A stretch of DNA of 46,819 bases from Methylothermaceae bacterium (GTDB taxonomy: Bacteria > Pseudomonadota > Gammaproteobacteria > Methylococcales > Methylothermaceae): assembly GCA_026981855.1 (NCBI GenBank), contig JALSIB010000044.1:1-46819 (forward strand), given 5' to 3'. Below the pieces are notes generated by a model. That model was not told the origin of the DNA. It did no database searches and worked only from the letters and a program-made list of their open reading frames with translations. Each line of letters starts with the position of its first letter. The first letter of the stretch is position 1. Both the position numbers and the translations under genes were made by a program. Positions 31,470-41,192 of this stretch are shown here, piece after piece.

Positions 31470-32003
31470 ATGTTCAAACTGAAATTCATCCTCCCGCTGG
31501 CTCTTTTCTTCGCTCTGGTGATTCTCCTTGCGGTCGGTTTGCGCCTGAATCCCCGCGAGGTGCCTTCGCCACTGGTCGGCAGACCGGCCCCGGCCTTCAC
31601 CCTCCCTTCCCTGCTGAAACCGGAACAGTCGATCACGCCCGACATTTTCCAGGGCAGAGTCAGCCTGTTCAATGTCTGGGCGTCGTGGTGCGTCGCCTGC
31701 AGACAGGAACATCCCTACCTGATGCAGCTGGCCCGCGAAGGCGTCACCCTGTACGGTCTCGACTACAAGGACACCCGCGAGGCGGGATTGGGCTGGCTCG
31801 ACAAACTGGGCAACCCTTATCGCCAGGTGCTTTTCGACGAGTCGGGCAAGGCCGGCATCGACTGGGGTGTTTACGGGGTGCCTGAGACCTTTGTCATCGA
31901 CAAACAAGGTATCATCCGCTACAAACACATCGGCCCCATCACCCCGAAGGATTGGGAAGAAAAGATCGGTCCCCTGGTCCGCTACCTGGAGAAACAACCA
32001 TGA
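31470..32003 (+). CDS. ccmG: Thiol:disulfide interchange protein CcmG/DsbE
   Basis: CcmG reduces apocytochrome c thiols for heme attachment. This 177-residue thioredoxin-like protein has an N-terminal anchor (about 5-23), the active site WC74VAC77 in VWASWCVACRQEH, GLDYKDTREAGLGWLD (about 95-110), and the cis-proline GVPETFVID (about 136-144). The active site is the CVAC variant rather than CPTC. It overlaps ccmH by 4 bases. Confidence 0.96.
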   Translation: MFKLKFILPLALFFALVILLAVGLRLNPREVPSPLVGRPAPAFTLPSLLKPEQSITPDIFQGRVSLFNVWASWCVACRQEHPYLMQLAREGVTLYGLDYKDTREAGLGWLDKLGNPYRQVLFDESGKAGIDWGVYGVPETFVIDKQGIIRYKHIGPITPKDWEEKIGPLVRYLEKQP

Positions 32004-32479
32004 AGGGCAGGTACTTCGTCTTGCTCTTGTTCTTCGTTTTATCGGTTCCTTTCGTCCATGCCGGTATCGAGGTCCGGGAATTTCCCGACGCCCGGCTGGA
32101 ACAGCGCTATCACCGGCTGATCGGCGAGTTGCGTTGCCTGGTCTGCCAAAACCAGTCTCTGGCCGATTCCAACGCGGATCTTGCCGAGGACTTGCGGGAC
32201 GAGGTCTATGCCATGCTGATGGCGGGAAAACCGGACCGGGAAATCGTCGCCTTCCTGGTGGCCCGCTACGGGGATTTCGTGCTCTATCGGCCGCCGGTAA
32301 AAAAGACGACGCTGCTGTTGTGGTTGGGCCCTTTCGCTGCCTTGCTCGTGGCCGGATGGGTTCTGTGGCGGATCGGCAAGGCCCGGACACCTGAACCGGC
32401 CGCCCCCCTCAACGAGGAAGAACAGCAAAAAGTGCGAAAATTGTTGCAGCAACAAAACCGGGAGGAACCTGGCTCATGA
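32000..32479 (+). CDS. ccmH: Cytochrome c maturation protein CcmH (CycL type)
   Basis: CcmH takes part in apocytochrome thiol handling. The 159-residue protein has a signal peptide (about 1-21), then the LRCLVCQNQSLADSNADLA stretch (about 44-62) with redox pair C46 and C49, and a membrane anchor near 99-121. It is the short CcmH, with the TPR partner CcmI encoded separately; in E. coli these are fused. The ATG at 32000 overlaps ccmG as ATGA. Confidence 0.96.
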   Translation: MKGRYFVLLLFFVLSVPFVHAGIEVREFPDARLEQRYHRLIGELRCLVCQNQSLADSNADLAEDLRDEVYAMLMAGKPDREIVAFLVARYGDFVLYRPPVKKTTLLLWLGPFAALLVAGWVLWRIGKARTPEPAAPLNEEEQQKVRKLLQQQNREEPGS

Positions 32480-33708
32480 CCGCTTTCTGGCTCCTCGCCG
32501 CGGCTTTGATCGCCTGTGTCTACGCACTCTTTTGGTGGTCCTTGCGCCATCTCGCGGCAGAAACCGGCTCTGCCGGCGACCTCTCCGCCGTATTGGATGC
32601 CCACCGGCAACGGCGACGTGAACTGGAGCAGGAACTGGCCGAAGGCGGCATCGACAATGAGCAGTTCGATCAACTCGTGGCCGAACTGGACCGGGAACTG
32701 CTCGAACTGAACACCTCCCCCGGCGACAGCAAGCCCGCCCAGCCCATGAAGGGTATGCTGGCCGTCTTTGCCACCCTGGCGGTCCTGCCACTGGTCGCGC
32801 TGTCACTCTACTTTGCCCTGGGCCGTCCAGACCTCATCGGACAAGCCACCGCCCCGCCCTCCCAGGCCACATCCACCCCGAACCGGAGCAGCAACCCCGC
32901 CCCTTCCCTGGAAGCGGCCATCGAGCGTCTCAAGGCTCGCCTGCAGGCCAATCCCGACGTCATCGAAGACTGGGTGTTGCTGGCCCGGGCCTATCAGGCC
33001 ACAGGCAAGCCGCAACGGGCGATCGACACCTACCGCCGGGCACTCGAGCTGGCACCGGACAACCCCGACCTCCAGCTGTTCTACGCCGAAGCGCTGTCCC
33101 AAACAGAGGACAACGGCGGCGAACCCGAGCGCCTGCTTCAGGCGGTGCTGAAACGAATTCCGCAACACCCCCGGGCGCTGTGGCTGGCGGGACTGATCGC
33201 TTTGCAAAAAAACGACCCTGCCAGGGCCGAGCGGTACTGGCAACGTCTGCTGGAACAAATGCCACCAGGCAGCGAGGCCCGGCAGCAACTGGCAAAGGTG
33301 ATGCGAAAATCCGGGATGAAGCCGGCGGAAGCCACCGCCAGCGGCAACGCCGCCGACGCCACCGCGCACATTCAGGTAACGGTCAGTCTTTCCCCCGAGT
33401 TGGCGTCCCAGGCCAAACCCGACCAAGTGGTCTATATATTCGCCCGGGCTGCGGAAGGGCCTCCGATGCCCCTCGCCATCGTCAAAAAACGGGTCATGAA
33501 TCTGCCGGTCACGGTGACTCTGGATGACTCCATGGCCATGATGCCACAGATGAAGCTGTCCAACTTTCCCCGCATCATCGTCGGCGCGCGCATCGCCAAA
33601 TCGGGCAACGCCCAGGGGGCCCGTGGCGATCTGGAAGGTTGGAGCCAGCCGCTCAACATCGAACGGAACCATACCGTCACCCTCATCATTGATCAGGTAC
33701 GCTCATGA
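32476..33708 (+). CDS. ccmI: Cytochrome c maturation TPR protein CcmI
   Basis: CcmI binds apocytochrome c and delivers it to CcmF/CcmH. The 410-residue protein has a first membrane segment (about 3-22), a helical loop (LDAHRQRRRELEQELAEGGI), a second segment at about 96-115, then a periplasmic TPR region at about 140-265 (LEAAIERLKARLQANPDVIE, VLLARAYQATGKPQRAIDTY). A C-terminal beta-rich domain with QVTVSLSPELASQ at about 296-308 resembles the domain seen in longer CcmI/CcmH proteins. It overlaps ccmH and pncA by 4 bases. Confidence 0.93.
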   Translation: MTAFWLLAAALIACVYALFWWSLRHLAAETGSAGDLSAVLDAHRQRRRELEQELAEGGIDNEQFDQLVAELDRELLELNTSPGDSKPAQPMKGMLAVFATLAVLPLVALSLYFALGRPDLIGQATAPPSQATSTPNRSSNPAPSLEAAIERLKARLQANPDVIEDWVLLARAYQATGKPQRAIDTYRRALELAPDNPDLQLFYAEALSQTEDNGGEPERLLQAVLKRIPQHPRALWLAGLIALQKNDPARAERYWQRLLEQMPPGSEARQQLAKVMRKSGMKPAEATASGNAADATAHIQVTVSLSPELASQAKPDQVVYIFARAAEGPPMPLAIVKKRVMNLPVTVTLDDSMAMMPQMKLSNFPRIIVGARIAKSGNAQGARGDLEGWSQPLNIERNHTVTLIIDQVRS

Positions 33709-34316
33709 CCGAACCCCGCGATGGCGATGCATTGATCATCGTCGATGTGCAGAAGGATTTCCTTCCGGGAGGCGCTCTGGCAGTGAAAGAGGGAGACCGG
33801 ATCGTGCCGCTGTTGAACCGCTACATCGAGAAATTTCAACGCCTGGGGCTTCCGATCGTCGCCACCCGGGACTGGCATCCCCCCGACCATTGCTCCTTCA
33901 AATCCCGGGGAGGCCCCTGGCCGGCCCACTGTATCGCCGGCACCTCGGGTGCGGAGTTCGCCGAAGGGTTGCGGCTGCCGCCGAATACCCTCATCGTCTC
34001 CAAGGCGACCCGAGCCGATCAAGAAGCCTATTCAGGATTCGAGCGAACGGGGCTGGCGGAAAAACTGAAGCGCCTGGGTGTCACCCGCCTTTTCATCGGT
34101 GGTCTGGCAACCGAATACTGTGTCCTCAACACCGTCAGGGATGCCATCGAAAAGGGCTTCCGGGTCGTCGTCCTGAGCGATGCCATGCGGGCCGTGAACG
34201 CCAACCCCGGAGACGAAGCGAAAGCCCTGGAGCAAATGCGTCAGTGGGGGGCCGAATTCGTCCGCTTACAGTCGGCATCCCGCGAAACGTCTCTTCCTGA
34301 TTCAGGTCAACCATGA
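33705..34316 (+). CDS. pncA: Nicotinamidase
   Basis: PncA deamidates nicotinamide to nicotinate in the NAD salvage pathway. The 203-residue cysteine hydrolase has the triad D14 (DVQKDF), K100 (VSKATRADQEAYSGF) and C139 (GLATEYCVLNTVRDA). The metal-binding D56 and H58 lie in TRDWHPPDHCSF, with the GGPWPAHC loop after. The ATG at 33705 overlaps ccmI, and the stop overlaps pncB, both as ATGA. Its product is the substrate of PncB downstream, so the pair forms a complete two-step path. Why it follows the ccm genes is unclear. Confidence 0.95.
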   Translation: MTEPRDGDALIIVDVQKDFLPGGALAVKEGDRIVPLLNRYIEKFQRLGLPIVATRDWHPPDHCSFKSRGGPWPAHCIAGTSGAEFAEGLRLPPNTLIVSKATRADQEAYSGFERTGLAEKLKRLGVTRLFIGGLATEYCVLNTVRDAIEKGFRVVVLSDAMRAVNANPGDEAKALEQMRQWGAEFVRLQSASRETSLPDSGQP

Positions 34317-35647
34317 CTTCAGCGCTCCTGACCGATCTCTATCAGCTCACCATGCTGCAGGGATATTGGCATGAAGGGATGGAAGAGACGGCGGTGTTCG
34401 AACTGTTCGTGCGGAAATTCCCTCCGCGGCGTAATTTTCTGCTGGCCGCCGGCCTGGAACAGGCCATCGAATATCTGGAAAATCTCGCCTTCGAGCAGCA
34501 GGAAATCGCTTATCTCCGGCAGACCGGCCTCTTCGACGACCGGTTTCTGGATCGATTGGCCGGCCTCACCTTCAGCGGTGACGTGGATGCCATGCCGGAA
34601 GGAACGGTATTTTTTCCCAACGAACCGATCCTGAGGGTCGTCGCCCCCCTGCCCCAGGCGCAATTGGTCGAAACCCGGCTGATCAACCTGCTTCAGTTTC
34701 AAACCCTTATCGCCTCCAAGGCGGCCCGCTGCGTTCTGGCCGCTCCCGGAAAGAACCTGGTGGATTTCGGCCTGCGGCGCGCTCACGGCAGTGAAGCGGG
34801 AATCCTGGCGGCCCGTGCGGCTTACCTTGCCGGTTTCGGCGGAAGCTCCAACGTGGCGGCGGGCATGAAATTTTCCATTCCCGTCTTCGGCACCATGGCC
34901 CATTCCTACATCATGGCCCATGACGACGAACTGGCCGCCTTCCGTGGCTTCGCGCTTTCCCAGCCACAGAATGTGGTACTGTTGATAGATACCTATGACA
35001 CCCTGGCGGCGGTGGACAAAGTCATCGCCCTGGCCGGGGAACTGGCGCAGCGCAACATTCCCGTCAAGGCGGTACGGATAGACAGCGGTGATCTGGCGAC
35101 CCTCGCCAAGGAAGTCAGAAAAAAACTGGATGCTGCGGGCCTCCGGCAGACTGGAATCTTCGCCAGTGGCGATCTGGATGAATACACGCTGCAGCGCTTC
35201 AATGCGCAGAACGCGCCCATAGACGGCTTCGGTGTCGGCACCAGGCTCACCACCTCCAGCGACGCCCCCTACCTGAATTGTGCCTACAAATTGCAGGAAT
35301 ACGCGGGAATTCCCCGGCGCAAGGTCTCCAGCGGCAAACAGACCTGGCCGGGACGCAAGCAGATCTATCGAAGATATGACGAAAAAGGCGTTTTGGCAGG
35401 GGACATTCTCACCACAGCGGACGATGCCCAGGAGGGGGAACCCCTGCTGCGACCTGTCATGCGCAAGGGAAAAAGACTCCACCCGCCCGAATCGCTCGAA
35501 ACCATCAGAAGACGAACCGCCATGGAACTGGAATGCCTGCCGGCCGATCTCAAGGAACTGGAACGGGAATCCACCCTGACGGTGGAGATCTCCACCGCGC
35601 TGCGTGAACTGACCAGGCAGACCGATCTGAGACTGGGGCTGATTTGA
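34313..35647 (+). CDS. pncB: Nicotinate phosphoribosyltransferase
   Basis: PncB joins nicotinate and PRPP to give nicotinate mononucleotide for NAD salvage. The 444-residue protein has the N-terminal LLTDLYQLTMLQGYW (about 5-19), the FPPRRNFLLAAGLEQAIEYL stretch, DFGLRRAHGSEAGILAARA (about 151-169) with the catalytic-type His, VFGTMAHSYIMAH (about 190-202) and the PRPP-binding IDSGDLATLAKEV (about 256-268). GVGTRLTTSSDAP is also conserved. It resembles the Gram-positive/YueK-type form more than E. coli PncB. Overlaps with pncA and yigZ are 4 bases each. Confidence 0.94.
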   Translation: MTSALLTDLYQLTMLQGYWHEGMEETAVFELFVRKFPPRRNFLLAAGLEQAIEYLENLAFEQQEIAYLRQTGLFDDRFLDRLAGLTFSGDVDAMPEGTVFFPNEPILRVVAPLPQAQLVETRLINLLQFQTLIASKAARCVLAAPGKNLVDFGLRRAHGSEAGILAARAAYLAGFGGSSNVAAGMKFSIPVFGTMAHSYIMAHDDELAAFRGFALSQPQNVVLLIDTYDTLAAVDKVIALAGELAQRNIPVKAVRIDSGDLATLAKEVRKKLDAAGLRQTGIFASGDLDEYTLQRFNAQNAPIDGFGVGTRLTTSSDAPYLNCAYKLQEYAGIPRRKVSSGKQTWPGRKQIYRRYDEKGVLAGDILTTADDAQEGEPLLRPVMRKGKRLHPPESLETIRRRTAMELECLPADLKELERESTLTVEISTALRELTRQTDLRLGLI

Positions 35648-36216
35648 GCGACTTCACCGTCACCCGCCCATACCAGAGCGAATACGAGATCAAGCGCTCA
35701 CGCTTCGTCGCCGTCCTGGGACCGGTGGCGGACGGCCAGACGTTGGAAACCTTCCTTGGCGCACTGGCGAAACGCCACCCCCAGGCCCATCACCTCACCT
35801 ACGCCTGGCGCATCCAAACCCCGCAAGGGCTGCGCGAACGCTGCTTCGATGCCGGTGAACCCTCGGGCACCGCGGGAAGACCCATTCTCGCCCATCTCCA
35901 GGGCAAGCGGCTGATCAACGTGTGCCTCGCCGTCATCCGCTATTTTGGTGGGATCAAGCTGGGGGCGGGCGGACTCGCACGCGCCTATGGTCAGGCGGCG
36001 CGGCAAGTGCTTGAAATCGCCGACATCCAGCCCCATATAGCATTCAAACGCCTGGAAGCCCGGATCGGCTACAGCCAATTCCAGGATCTGGCCAGGCACC
36101 TTTCCCCTTTTGGCGCCACGATCGAAAAGGCCACTTATGGCGCCGAGGTCACAGTGACGATCCAGGTACCCGAGGATCAATACCAAGAGGTAAAACGACT
36201 TCTGGAAACACCCTGA
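35644..36216 (+). CDS. yigZ: YigZ/IMPACT family protein
   Basis: YigZ proteins contain an Impact domain and are of uncertain role, perhaps in translation or RNA binding. The 190-residue protein has RSRFVAVLGPVADGQTLETF (about 19-38), AHHLTYAWRI (about 48-57), FDAGEPSGTAGRPIL (about 67-81) and VIRYFGGIKLGAGGLARAYG (about 97-116), all family hallmarks. The start is a TTG that makes a TTGA overlap with the pncB stop, and no ATG fits the conserved N-terminus. Confidence 0.9.
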   Translation: MSDFTVTRPYQSEYEIKRSRFVAVLGPVADGQTLETFLGALAKRHPQAHHLTYAWRIQTPQGLRERCFDAGEPSGTAGRPILAHLQGKRLINVCLAVIRYFGGIKLGAGGLARAYGQAARQVLEIADIQPHIAFKRLEARIGYSQFQDLARHLSPFGATIEKATYGAEVTVTIQVPEDQYQEVKRLLETP

Positions 36217-36220
36217 CACC

Positions 36221-36466
36221 ATGCCTGGTCTGCTTTGGCTGCTGCTCCTTCTCTCCGGATGCGCCTCGTTGCCCGACGAGCCTGTTCAATGGACCGGCGC
36301 CCGACTCGAAAATACAGCTTATATCACCAGCGACGGCCACCGTCTTCCCCTGCATCGATGGCGACCGGACACGGAGCCACGGCCCGTAATCGTGGCTTTA
36401 CATGGTTTCAACGACTATGGCCGCTTCATCGGTTCAACCCGATTCAACCACAAGTATCTCAGATAA
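36221..36466 (+). pseudogene. Truncated alpha/beta-hydrolase lipoprotein remnant
   Basis: An 81-residue frame with a lipoprotein signal (MPGLLWLLLLLSGC, Cys14 in LSGC), a beta-rich stretch (YITSDGHRLPLHRWRPD, about 34-50) and the first hydrolase motif VIVALHGFNDYGRF (about 56-69), typical of serine alpha/beta hydrolases around the oxyanion HG. It then ends in STRFNHKYLR and a stop. The nucleophile elbow GxSxG, the catalytic acid and the catalytic His are all missing, so about 200 residues are gone. hsp20 begins 11 bases after the stop. An internal deletion is the likely cause; a functional short lipoprotein cannot be excluded. Confidence 0.65.
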
Positions 36467-36477
36467 GAGGGAGCGCA

Positions 36478-36882
36478 ATGCAACGAGACGATCCACTCCA
36501 ATGGATGTGGCTGCAAGCCATAGAAATGCTGGAAAAAACCGAGCGGCTGAGCCGCCTGCGGTTCTTCGTCCGCCATTCGCGGCCACAGCTTCCCACCTGG
36601 GAGCCTCCCGTGGACATTGTGGAGACCTGTCAAACTCTGCAGATCACCGTGGTGCTGCCCGGCGTCCCGCTGGACCGTGTGGAAATCCACCTGGAGGCGG
36701 GGATGCTCAGAATCGCCGGGGATCGGCCACCCCCCATCGAACGCGCCACGACCCGGATTCACCGGCTGGAAATTCCCTATGGGCGTTTCGAGCGCCGGAT
36801 TCACCTTCCGCCCGGCCGTTATGAACTACTCGAATCCAGCCACCAGCATGGCTGCCTGGCATTGACATTCCGCAAACGCTAA
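36478..36882 (+). CDS. Hsp20/alpha-crystallin family small heat shock protein
   Basis: A 134-residue chaperone-like protein. After a helical N-terminus (QWMWLQAIEMLEKTERLSRLRF) comes an alpha-crystallin domain (about 47-130) with VDIVETCQTLQITVVLPGVP, VEIHLEAGMLRIAGDRPP and IHRLEIPYGRFERRIHLPPG. The C-terminus ends LTFRKR and shows no IxI/V oligomer motif, so oligomerisation may be limited. The ATG at 36478 has a GAGGGAG ribosome site. It lies 18 bases before lon, so client holding and degradation may be made together. Confidence 0.85.
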   Translation: MQRDDPLQWMWLQAIEMLEKTERLSRLRFFVRHSRPQLPTWEPPVDIVETCQTLQITVVLPGVPLDRVEIHLEAGMLRIAGDRPPPIERATTRIHRLEIPYGRFERRIHLPPGRYELLESSHQHGCLALTFRKR

Positions 36883-36900
36883 GGAACAAGGGACCTGACC

Positions 36901-39270
<2,370 letters not shown>

Positions 39271-39296
39271 TTTTCGAAAATAAAAGAGGAAGCAGT

Positions 39297-39722
39297 ATGA
39301 ATCGCAGAAACTTCGTTGGCTGGTTGAGCGCCGGCACTGCCGCTGCCGTCATCGCACCCAAAATCGCCACGGCCGCCGGCGATTGTCGGGCGATGGCGGG
39401 GGGCGTTTTCCATACCAAAGAGAACCCAGGACGCTGGGCCAAAAAAATCGGTGGGCACCTGCCGCAACTGGAAATCGCAAGGCACGCGGGCGGCGTCCGG
39501 CTGAAAGTTTTGACCGCTCACGAAATGCGCGGCTTCGAACACTATATCGTCAAGCATGTCGTGCTGAACCGGGATTACCGATTCCTCGCGGAAAAGATGT
39601 TCCAGCCGCAAAAGGACGAAGTGCCGCTATCGGAATTCGAGCTGGGAAACTATCAGGGACGGGTTCACGTGCTCAGCGTGTGCAACAAGCACGATACCTG
39701 GCTCAATCAGATCGACATCTGA
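39297..39722 (+). CDS. Tat-exported superoxide reductase-like protein
   Basis: A 141-residue protein with a twin-arginine signal (MNRRNFVGWLSAGTAAAVIA) and a class II-type superoxide reductase domain. All five iron ligands of the 4His-1Cys centre are present: H54 (GHLPQLE), H75 (TAHEMRGF), H82 (EHYIVKH), C129 and H132 (SVCNKHDTW). The catalytic Glu-Lys pair that usually precedes the first His (EKHVP) is Gly-Gly here. There is no N-terminal desulforedoxin Cys domain. An AGAGGA site precedes the ATG. It follows lon by 26 bases and may be cotranscribed. Confidence 0.8.
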   Translation: MNRRNFVGWLSAGTAAAVIAPKIATAAGDCRAMAGGVFHTKENPGRWAKKIGGHLPQLEIARHAGGVRLKVLTAHEMRGFEHYIVKHVVLNRDYRFLAEKMFQPQKDEVPLSEFELGNYQGRVHVLSVCNKHDTWLNQIDI

Positions 39723-39731
39723 GCCAAAGGA

Positions 39732-40649
39732 TCACGGCAAGGGCAACTCGGGTCGCCGGGTTGCCTGATTGGCCTCCCGTAACAGGTAACCGCGCAGAAT
39801 CCCGAGTTTGTGCTTGATGATGGTGGCGTTGACAGGCCCCATACGCAGTAATTGCTTTTGCGCCGCGCTGAGGGACTCCAGTTTGGGATCGGCAAATTTG
39901 TACATGACCGATGGCTTGACCAGGACAATCTCACCTCTCGGCTGAGGCGCTTCGAGAAGATGCTCGGCCGCCGCCAGCAGTGCTTGGTCGAACTGCTTTC
40001 CACTGGGCGCAATTTCCGCGAAAGCTTCCCGGGCAAGTGGCCTTGCCAGTTGGTACAGGCGCCACGCCAGCTCCATGTCAATGGCATCCACCACTTCGGC
40101 CAGAAGGTCGTAACGGTGATAACTTTGGGGATCGATGACCAGTTTTCCCTCCGCCTCCTTGACCTTGAAGGGTTCCTTGGGTGCCCAAAAGGAAAACACC
40201 TTGCGCGGCAACTTGCCTTTCGATACCTGATCGGCCAGCAACACGAATTGACGCATCAAATCGGAAGTCTGTTCCAGCCAGTGCTTGAATTGGGGATGGG
40301 GGTCGACCAGGGGCAGCTGCTGCCGTAACCATGGATCACTGGCATTGAGATCGGCAGGGGGGCGGGTGAAGCTCACCGTGTGCTCCACCCGGGCGACGAA
40401 TTCGTTATCGGCGGCCCCGGTTGTCTCTTCCTCTTGCGTCGGTGTCACACCTTCCGCTGCGCTGTCCTTACCTTCTCTGACCGGGGGGGCGGTCTTCAGG
40501 TCTTCCCCGGTGAGGATGGACGACTGCTTGAGTTGATAGGCCCGCCATAACATGACACCGGATCCAACGATGATCGCCACCATGAGAATTGCCCAAATGG
40601 CAGTACGCAAGCGCGAGGGTTTGAGATGGCTCTCGATGTCATCGTGCAT
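39732..40649 (-). CDS. DUF3014 family membrane-anchored protein
   Basis: A 305-residue protein of the DUF3014 family, function unknown. A short cytoplasmic N-terminus (MHDDIESHLKPSRLRTA) precedes one membrane anchor at about 18-36 (IWAILMVAIIVGSGVMLW), a charged Glu/Thr-rich linker (about 50-85), and a periplasmic domain with DPWLRQQLPLVDPHPQFKHW and RMGPVNATIIKHKLGILRGY. I start it at the ATG of 40649: the longer frame from 40760 would run back through the tRNA-Val gene. It ends 9 bases from the convergent SOR-like gene with no clear terminator between. Confidence 0.8.
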   Translation of the reverse strand: MHDDIESHLKPSRLRTAIWAILMVAIIVGSGVMLWRAYQLKQSSILTGEDLKTAPPVREGKDSAAEGVTPTQEEETTGAADNEFVARVEHTVSFTRPPADLNASDPWLRQQLPLVDPHPQFKHWLEQTSDLMRQFVLLADQVSKGKLPRKVFSFWAPKEPFKVKEAEGKLVIDPQSYHRYDLLAEVVDAIDMELAWRLYQLARPLAREAFAEIAPSGKQFDQALLAAAEHLLEAPQPRGEIVLVKPSVMYKFADPKLESLSAAQKQLLRMGPVNATIIKHKLGILRGYLLREANQATRRPELPLP

Positions 40650-40699
40650 AGGGAAAATGCTCTCTATTGGAAATAAGAACCGGGAAAGACGGGGAGAAA

Positions 40700-40774
40700 T
40701 GGTAGGCGCGGGCAGGATTGAACTGCCGACCCCTGCCGTGTGAAGGCAGTGCTCTCCCACTGAGCTACGCGCCT
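40700..40774 (-). tRNA. tRNA-Val (CAC anticodon)
   Basis: A 75-base tRNA on the minus strand. The acceptor AGGCGCG pairs with CGCGCCU; discriminator A and encoded CCA (40702-40700) follow. The anticodon stem CUGCC/GGCAG holds loop UUCACAC, with anticodon CAC, which reads GUG (Val). The D-arm has AGCUCAGUGGGAGAGC, and the T-arm has GUUCAAUCC. It is 50 bases upstream of DUF3014 on the same strand and may share its transcript. Confidence 0.95.
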
Positions 40775-40786
40775 GGAATGGGGGTT

Positions 40787-40814
40787 ATTCTATGTAATCC
40801 GGCGCAATTTTCAA
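40787..40814 (-). promoter_or_regulatory. Promoter for tRNA-Val
   Basis: On the minus strand TTGAAA (40814-40809), a 16-base spacer and TAGAAT (40792-40787) form a good sigma-70 promoter, with a start near 40780, only about 6 bases before the mature tRNA. Confidence 0.65.
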
Positions 40815-40846
40815 GTTTTATTTACTTCGAGATCGCCGCGAAGGAA

Positions 40847-40866
40847 GACGCCGCCGCAGCGGCGTC
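40847..40866 (-). terminator. Hairpin after the DUF2892 gene
   Basis: GACGCCGC (40847-40854), loop CGCA and GCGGCGTC (40859-40866) make a perfect 8-bp GC stem just after the DUF2892 stop on the leftward strand. The U-run expected for intrinsic termination is weak (CTTCCTTC), so it is a probable, not certain, terminator. Confidence 0.5.
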
Positions 40867-40879
40867 AAGCTTTACCCGG

Positions 40880-41104
40880 TCACTGGCCTGAAGCCGGAGG
40901 AGTTTGTTTCTCTTCCTCTTCGCGAGTATCCATCTTCAGTGGCACATAGGCAGGGCACCAGCGCAGGATGGCAGTGGCGATCAGCACCAGGCCGATCAGA
41001 CCCAGCCAGCTTTTGAATTTGAGCCCCAAGCCGACGACCACCACGCCAGCAATGATACGGATCAAACGGTCCTTTTTGCCAATGTTGGGTTCCAATTTCA
41101 GCAT
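40880..41104 (-). CDS. DUF2892 family small membrane protein
   Basis: A 74-residue protein of the DUF2892 (YgaP-like) family. The start MLKLEPNIGKKDRLIRIIAG is the family signature, followed by hydrophobic segments at about 17-32 and 33-47 (WLGLIGLVLIATAILRWCPAY) and an acidic tail. I chose the ATG at 41104 rather than the GTG at 41113: AGGAGG (41118-41113) is 8 bases before that ATG but overlaps the GTG. Such domains often follow rhodanese domains; here it is alone. Function unknown. Confidence 0.85.
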   Translation of the reverse strand: MLKLEPNIGKKDRLIRIIAGVVVVGLGLKFKSWLGLIGLVLIATAILRWCPAYVPLKMDTREEEEKQTPPASGQ

Positions 41105-41192
41105 ATCGGTCACCTCCTCGTTTCGTTCTTGGTTGTTATCGAAAGGGCCGGTCTTCTCCGACCCCCAATCTTGCCCGCCTCCAGAATGATGG

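Noticed and set aside
40650-40760. N-terminal extension of DUF3014 to 40760
   Set aside because: It would translate the tRNA-Val gene; the ATG at 40649 fits the family start.
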